This document shows, piece after piece, positions 58,869 through 64,000 of a stretch of DNA of 64,000 nucleotides; position 1 is the first letter of the stretch; every line of letters begins with the position of its first letter. The notes under the pieces were generated by a model. It ran no database searches. It saw nothing but the letters and a program-made list of their open reading frames with translations, and was not told the origin of the DNA. Source of the DNA: Dioscorea cayenensis subsp. rotundata (lineage: Eukaryota; Streptophyta; Magnoliopsida; Dioscoreales; Dioscoreaceae); contig NC_052482.1 in assembly GCF_009730915.1 (NCBI RefSeq), positions 21,809,912 to 21,873,911 on the forward strand, given 5' to 3'. The translations under genes and the position numbers were made by a program.

Positions 58869-60302
58869 ATGACTCCGTCTCGCTCATCCCGCTCTCCGAC
58901 TTCTTCCTCAACTGTTACCATCCTATCCAAGTCCACCGTTTATCCTGACAGGAGATCTAACATGGCCGACCCTCAAGCTCTCTGTCTCGGACCTTCCCAT
59001 GCTTTCCTGCCATTACATCCAGAAGGGCCCTCATCTTCCCACAGCCTCCCTTCCCCTTCCTCTCCCTCCTCCACACAGTCCCTCTCCCGCGCCCTCTCCA
59101 TCTTCCCCGCCCTCGCCGGTCGTCTGACAACCCGTCCCGACGGGCGTATCTATATCTCTTGCAACGACGCTGGCGCGGACTTGATCCACGCCATCGCTCC
59201 CAGCTTCACTAACCAGTGGCGTCCTCCGGCCTGTTCTGATACCACTCCTGTCTTTAAGGGAGTTCTTTGCGCTCGACGGGTGTCTTAGCTATGAGGGTCA
59301 CATCCAACCTCTAGCCGCCTTCCAGATCACTGAACTCGGGGACGGTGCTGTATTCATTGGTTGCACCGTCAACCACGCCCTTGTTGACGGCACTTCTTTT
59401 GGAACTTCTTTTAATGCATGGGCCGAGCTATGCCGCACCGGCGGTCCAAAGGTCTCCCTCCAGCCAGACTTTCGCCGGAATTATTTTGGCGATTCTAAAG
59501 CAGTGCTTGATTTTCCGGATGGTGCAGTCCCCAAACCAACATTCCCGTCGATGATCCCATACGCGAGCGCATCTTCCATTTCACCCGAGAGGCCATTCTA
59601 CAGTTGAAAGACAGGGCAAATCTCTCCTTCCAAACAGCAAGCCGTCAGTGGCTCCATGGATGAGATTTATGGGAAACAGACGCATGATCGGAAGGCAGAT
59701 GAGATATCGTCCTTCCAATCTCTCTGTGCGCAGCTGTGGATATCCGTGACGCGTGCACGGGTCAAACATCCTCGAGTGAGGCCACGACAACATTCAGGAT
59801 GGCGGTCAACTGCCGACATAGGGTTGGTGCCACCCGTAGATACATACTACTTTGGTAATGCGATCCAAAGCATCCCCACGACGGCCCTCAGTGGGGGCAG
59901 AAGTTGCGGCCAAAAGATCTTCGTTGGGTCGCTGGGTTGCTGCACCGCAATGTGTTGGCTTATAACAGCGAGCAAGTGAGGAAAGCTGTGGCGGAGTGGG
60001 GAGGTTGCACCTCGGTGCTTCCCTTGGGGAACCCAGATGGCGCTGGAATCACGATGGGTAGCTCCCCCAGGTTCCCCATGTACGACAATGACTTTGGATG
60101 GGGTCGACCATTGGCTGCACGGAGTGGTCGGGCAAACAAATTTGACGGCAAGATATCCGCATTCCCTGGCAGGGACAGGGATGGTAGCGTGGACCTCGAG
60201 GTATGTCTTGCGCCGGAGACCATGACGGCTCTGTTGGATGATCACCACTTTATGCAGTATGTCTCGCAGCATGCCATCCTTCCTGTGCACTCCTCCAAGT
60301 AA
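58869..60302 (+). pseudogene. BAHD acyltransferase (At3g50280-like), intronless, broken by about seven one-base indels
   Basis: BAHD enzymes transfer acyl groups from CoA to alcohols or amines in secondary metabolism. The signatures are present: SRALSIFPALAGRLTTRPDG (N-terminal), the catalytic HXXXD motif (VNHALVDGTSFGTSFNAW, near 59370-59430), MDEIYGKQTHDRKADEISSF, FGNAIQSIPTTA, RWVAGLLHRNVLAYNSEQVR and the structural DFGWG motif (near 60090). Total size about 470 codons, as expected, with no intron. Frame changes: GGG at 59258-59260 (one extra), CCC at 59544-59546 (one missing), AA at 59639-59640 (one extra), about 59770 (one missing), GGG at 59821-59823 (one extra), GGGGG about 59891 and AAAA about 59912 (one extra each). 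Between breaks the protein is well conserved. Either a very young pseudogene or a functional gene with consensus errors. Confidence 0.85.
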
Positions 60303-60719
60303 GAACGTACGGAGGGTCAGCTGTTGTATGTTTCTTTTGGCTTTTAATAAACTTCCTGTATATAAATTTGGTGTGTGTTTGTCAACATGCCATCCTTCCT
60401 GCGCACTCGTCGATGTAAGAACGGTGGGTCTGTTGTAAGTTCTTTTTGGCTTTTGACTGCCTGTGTATAAATTTGTCCTTGCTTGGGCGTGCAAAATAGA
60501 ATTAACCCACCGTTCATAATATATGTTTGTGTCGCCTCAAACTATGTTCCAGGTGCTTCAGAATCTCAAATTATCATTAATGTAATCGTGTATTCAAGAA
60601 ATTAATGTTGGATGCTAGCCGCCCTGTGCCCAAAAATTCACTTTATCCTTAGGAATTAATGCCCGTTCGGAAACAAGTAAATTAGTAATAGTTACGCTAG
60701 CTCTTCTGCTATTTGGGAT
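60303..60719. other. Acyltransferase 3' flank with a near repeat
   Basis: The phrase CATGCCATCCTTCCTG-GCACTC occurs at 60270-60293 and again at 60386-60408, each followed by similar TTCTTTTTGGCTTTT stretches, so about 115 bp of the gene's 3' end appears to be duplicated downstream. No gene. Confidence 0.45.
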
Positions 60720-60965
60720 TTTTTTTTTAAATGGATAAACCACTATGCATTAAGAAAAGAAATAGGATACAACGAGAAAAGCTACAAAAAAAACAAACAA
60801 AAGCAATAAAAATGACACAAACAATAGATGACCGGAACAATCCACTGGGAGTGGAATCAGGAACAAAACAAAACACCACCAAAAGTGAAAACCAAAAAAC
60901 GCTAAAAGCCGAAAAACAAGAAGGTGACACAGCTGTAGAGAATTTTCCGCCACCAATCTTGCTTT
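60720..60965 (-). mobile_element. Possible 3' fragment of a LINE
   Basis: The minus strand is T-rich, with CATAGTGGTTTATCCATTT as its end, similar in style to the LINE end at 48557 (GGCTTTATCCACTT). No coding sequence remains. Tentative. Confidence 0.4.
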
Positions 60966-63900
60966 GAAAGCCTTTTGTTATTTAGATTGTGGAGCTTTTG
61001 TGCCATAAAACAGCTAGTCACATGATATTACATTTTCCTTAGAGATTTATTCATTCTATGAAAGTCCAAGAAACAAGCCATCTTCTCTAGATCTTCAGCA
61101 AAAGCGAGCTAAATATCAAGTTATGGCGAGCGCATGCTTGGAGTAATATTGGTTTTTGATGTATATTACCAGATTTCAAAACTAGTAATTACTAAAAACT
61201 TTCTGTAAGTTTTCTTCATGCCAATTGGTCTTTCCAAATTTGGATATTCTCAAAAGGATCTAATAACTTATTTTTAAGTAACTCTGACATAAAGCTAGTT
61301 GAAATCACAAGAATGACCCTCAGCTTTTTAAGCGGAAACACACAATATTAACTAGAAAAACAAATATTAAACGAAAATGTAACATATTAAGTGAAAATTT
61401 ATGTGGTTACACATAAACACGTAATTCTAAATAAAAACAATAATTATTAGCGAAGTACATATTATAAGATCGAATAAATCGACTGAAATAAGTTGTAGTG
61501 ATGGATGAAATACTCGAAAAAGAAGGAATTGTCTAGAAAAATTCTATATGTCAAAGGAGATATTTGAGAAATTTTGAAACTTTCAAGGGGTTAAAAGTAA
61601 TTTTTCCAAATAATAATAATAATAATTGTTAGTGCAATCGCACTATTTAATTGCTGCGATTCGACACCGCAGGCATAAAGACGTGGCAACCATGGTGACA
61701 AGGCAAAAATCGATGACATGGAGAGCATGGAGACATGGCATGAAGACTTCACTGCAAAGGCAAATTATCTCAAGATCTCAGTGAAAGCTATTTATTTTAG
61801 TGATGTCCCATAACTTGGAGAAATTATCTTCAAGATCTTGGTGGAATTATTCTGGAAACATGAAGACAAGATATCGTGCTAATCAAGACTATACGAGAGT
61901 TTCATCGACTGGCACTCAGATACTGGTGCAATTTTAATTAAAGAGTGTCATCTCATTCATGGTAAAGGAATGGAAGCACTCTGAATGCAGAGACGCATGA
62001 TTCGAAGTTAATCCTCACGTAAGTATCAATCAAGTCTATTCTTAGGGAAGACTGAAGCACCAAACTTGGGAATTGAATCAAGATCAAGTTTCTCGAGTAA
62101 TCTTTAGACACTCAAATTTATGTGAATCGAAGACTAAGCTTTGGCAAGTTCCAAGAAGACGACATACACGCGCCTTTGCGCAGCCTCCCGCGTAGACTGA
62201 GGAACCGAGGAGCAGTGCCAGCTTTACCTACAATGGATCGGGAGGATTCGCAGCACCGACTCGCTCGAGCATGCACCGGAGAGATCGATCGGCCCCGGCG
62301 AGTCATCGTCTCGAACGTAACCACAGTCCCTACCAAGCTTCGAGAATACATGACTATGTCAGAACTTTATGCATAACAAAGAACAGAAATAGTCGCGCTA
62401 CCCCTGTATGAAATTAGTAGCTGCAGTAGAGATTCTAAAAGAGGTAACATGCTTTTGTACCTGCACGCCGATCGCGACCTATATATACGGCTCGCCTCAG
62501 AGACTGCAGTTTCGGCGCTCCTCGAGGAGAGCGTGGGTGAGCACTTGCATAAATCCATAGAGGGTGGTTTAATTTTCACCGCTCGAGCACGCTTGGTTTG
62601 ATGGCGAAGCGTTTATACTCATGTATTTTTACCTTTGAGGGCCGCTGGTTGTCCGTAGGGCTGAAATTACATGTAAGTGAAATTATAGTGGGCGACCACG
62701 TCGCATTTCTATGGCATCATTGCGCAGTTTCATCAGAATCCCACGCCGCATTACTTTTAATTATGCTTGGTCTGATGTAAGCTCAAGATACTGGCCACCA
62801 CGTAAGCAGTAGGGGGTAGAGATTGCTCTAATATAATCGTACTATTGTATTAATTATTTAACGCATTTTATAAATTTAAACTAAAAATAATTAATTTAAT
62901 TTAATTTTAAATCTAATTAAATGGATTTAATAAAGTATTTATTACGACGTGAAAATAATAATCTAAACCAAACACTCAAGCCAAATAATAATAAGAAACT
63001 TAAATAATTCACAATAACTCTAACAATTAATCTAACTCTCCCATCTGCCTTAACACTAATGTGAAATTAATTAATTAATTAATCTTAATAATAATTTTAT
63101 TAAATTAAAAATATATAAATTCTTTAATTTATATGAGAGATAATGTATTTAAATTTTAAAATTAAATACAAATTGGTTTTATTTTAAATAAAAAAAATAA
63201 ATTTAATAAAATATAAATAAGTATAAGTTTAATTATATTAACAATTGATTACATGTAAGTTTCTCAATTTCTTTTAATACACCTGGAGATAACCACGTGA
63301 TTTTAGCCTGGTTATCAGATCTCTAACTGATACAAAGAAAATTGTAAGTTTCGAAATGCAAACGCAGCGTTACACAAACAGAACTGCTATATAAATCGAT
63401 TTAACAATAAAACAAGTCAAATACACGAAACTGTTACATTACAGCCTATCACTTTATAACTACTTAGAACAACTAGCAGTGTGAACCAAATGAAAAGTCT
63501 CTGCTAGGATTGCTTTATCTCTTTTCGCTTTCTATTTTTGGGGAGCTGATAGTGATCTCTCACTGGCTAGACACGCGATCTCATTGTTTGTACTCAAGTG
63601 TACTAATGTAACTCGCTTTCGCTTCTGTATGTGTTCTCTTTACTTTTTGTTTTACTTTGCCTTAGTTTTATTTTCTTGTCATTTTATAAAAGCATATTCT
63701 GAGTTTTGGATACATTAACTATTGTGTATTTTAAAATCGAAATCGAAAACATTATTAGGTCACAATAATAATCTTTCTACAAATATTTTTATATAAAATT
63801 TTATGATATATAAAGTTATAAACCAATTTATAATATGATTAAATGAGCTTACTAAGCCTGACTACGAAGTCGAGCCCGAGTTCGTAGCTCCTGCTTATCT

Positions 63901-64000
63901 ATGGTAACAAACTTTTTGAGCTTTTCTGAGCTCAAGTCTCGCTTACAGTATAAATGAGTCTTTCTTAAGCTAGCTTGAGCTAATTTTATTATCCCGAGCC
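60966..64000. other. Terminal region without recognisable gene
   Basis: 60966-61620 is AT-rich. 61627-about 62810 is a more GC-rich block that starts TGTTAGTGCAATCGCAC and has a TATATATA box-like stretch near 62478, possibly an LTR. 62820-63300 is extremely AT-rich. The last 150 bp repeat GAGCT/GAGCC words. Short open frames inside (for example 62122-62376) match no family I know. Confidence 0.35.

Noticed and set aside
60727-60967. Phe- and Ser-rich frames on the minus strand and their Lys-rich mirror on the plus strand
   Set aside because: Simple A/T-rich composition, probably the T-rich 3' end of a LINE.

Overview
The window is nuclear DNA from a flowering plant. Evidence: intron-rich genes with GT-AG (and two GC-AG) splice sites, plant-specific families (TASH3, RTNLB reticulon, plant two-LIM protein, BAHD acyltransferase, PHT4-type chloroplast transporter), and plant transposon types (Ty1/copia, TRIM, L1-type LINE, PIF/Harbinger-like, tRNA-derived SINE). 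A monocot is weakly favoured by overall protein resemblance, but I cannot establish the species.

Layout: 1-9.3 kb is gene-dense: 3' part of a neutral ceramidase gene (+), a divergent cytosolic enolase of the ENO3 type (+), and PCNA (-) with several E2F-like sites in its promoter. 10.7-17.2 kb is a broken LIM-protein gene (-), interrupted in a coding exon by a young, nearly complete copia element and carrying a SINE fragment at its 3' end. 17.5-19.0 kb holds a PIF/Harbinger-like element and a tRNA-derived SINE. 20.1-23.3 kb carries an RTNLB reticulon gene and a small DUF962 membrane-protein gene (both -). 24.3-36.4 kb is one large gene (-) for TASH3, the SH3 subunit of the endocytic TPLATE complex, with a TRIM element in an intron and a badly indel-ridden middle. 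36.5-42.8 kb is a CpG-rich decayed transposon with Ulp1-protease and plant-mobile-domain-like remains. 43.5-46.7 kb has a decayed PHT4-type transporter and an acyl-CoA thioesterase gene (-). 47.5-48.5 kb is a gap of exactly 1000 N. 48.6-57.5 kb is repeat-dense: a LINE, an unassigned CTGTAGCA-rich segment, and a truncated copia element with a nested foldback element. 58.9-60.3 kb is a BAHD acyltransferase reading frame broken by many one-base indels. The last 3.7 kb has no recognisable gene.

How the parts relate: the genes are unrelated housekeeping and metabolic loci (sphingolipid breakdown, glycolysis-like enolase, DNA replication, ER shaping, endocytosis, fatty-acyl hydrolysis, acyl transfer) with no operon-like logic. 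The dominant theme is transposon traffic, plus a consistent pattern of single-base indels in or next to short homopolymers inside otherwise well-conserved coding exons. That pattern looks like uncorrected long-read consensus error at several loci, and it must be separated from genuine lesions such as the copia insertion in the LIM gene. I found no CRISPR array, no tRNA or rRNA gene and no clearly new gene system. The least explained structure is the 36.5-42.8 kb element with its recurrent TTTAAAC arrays.
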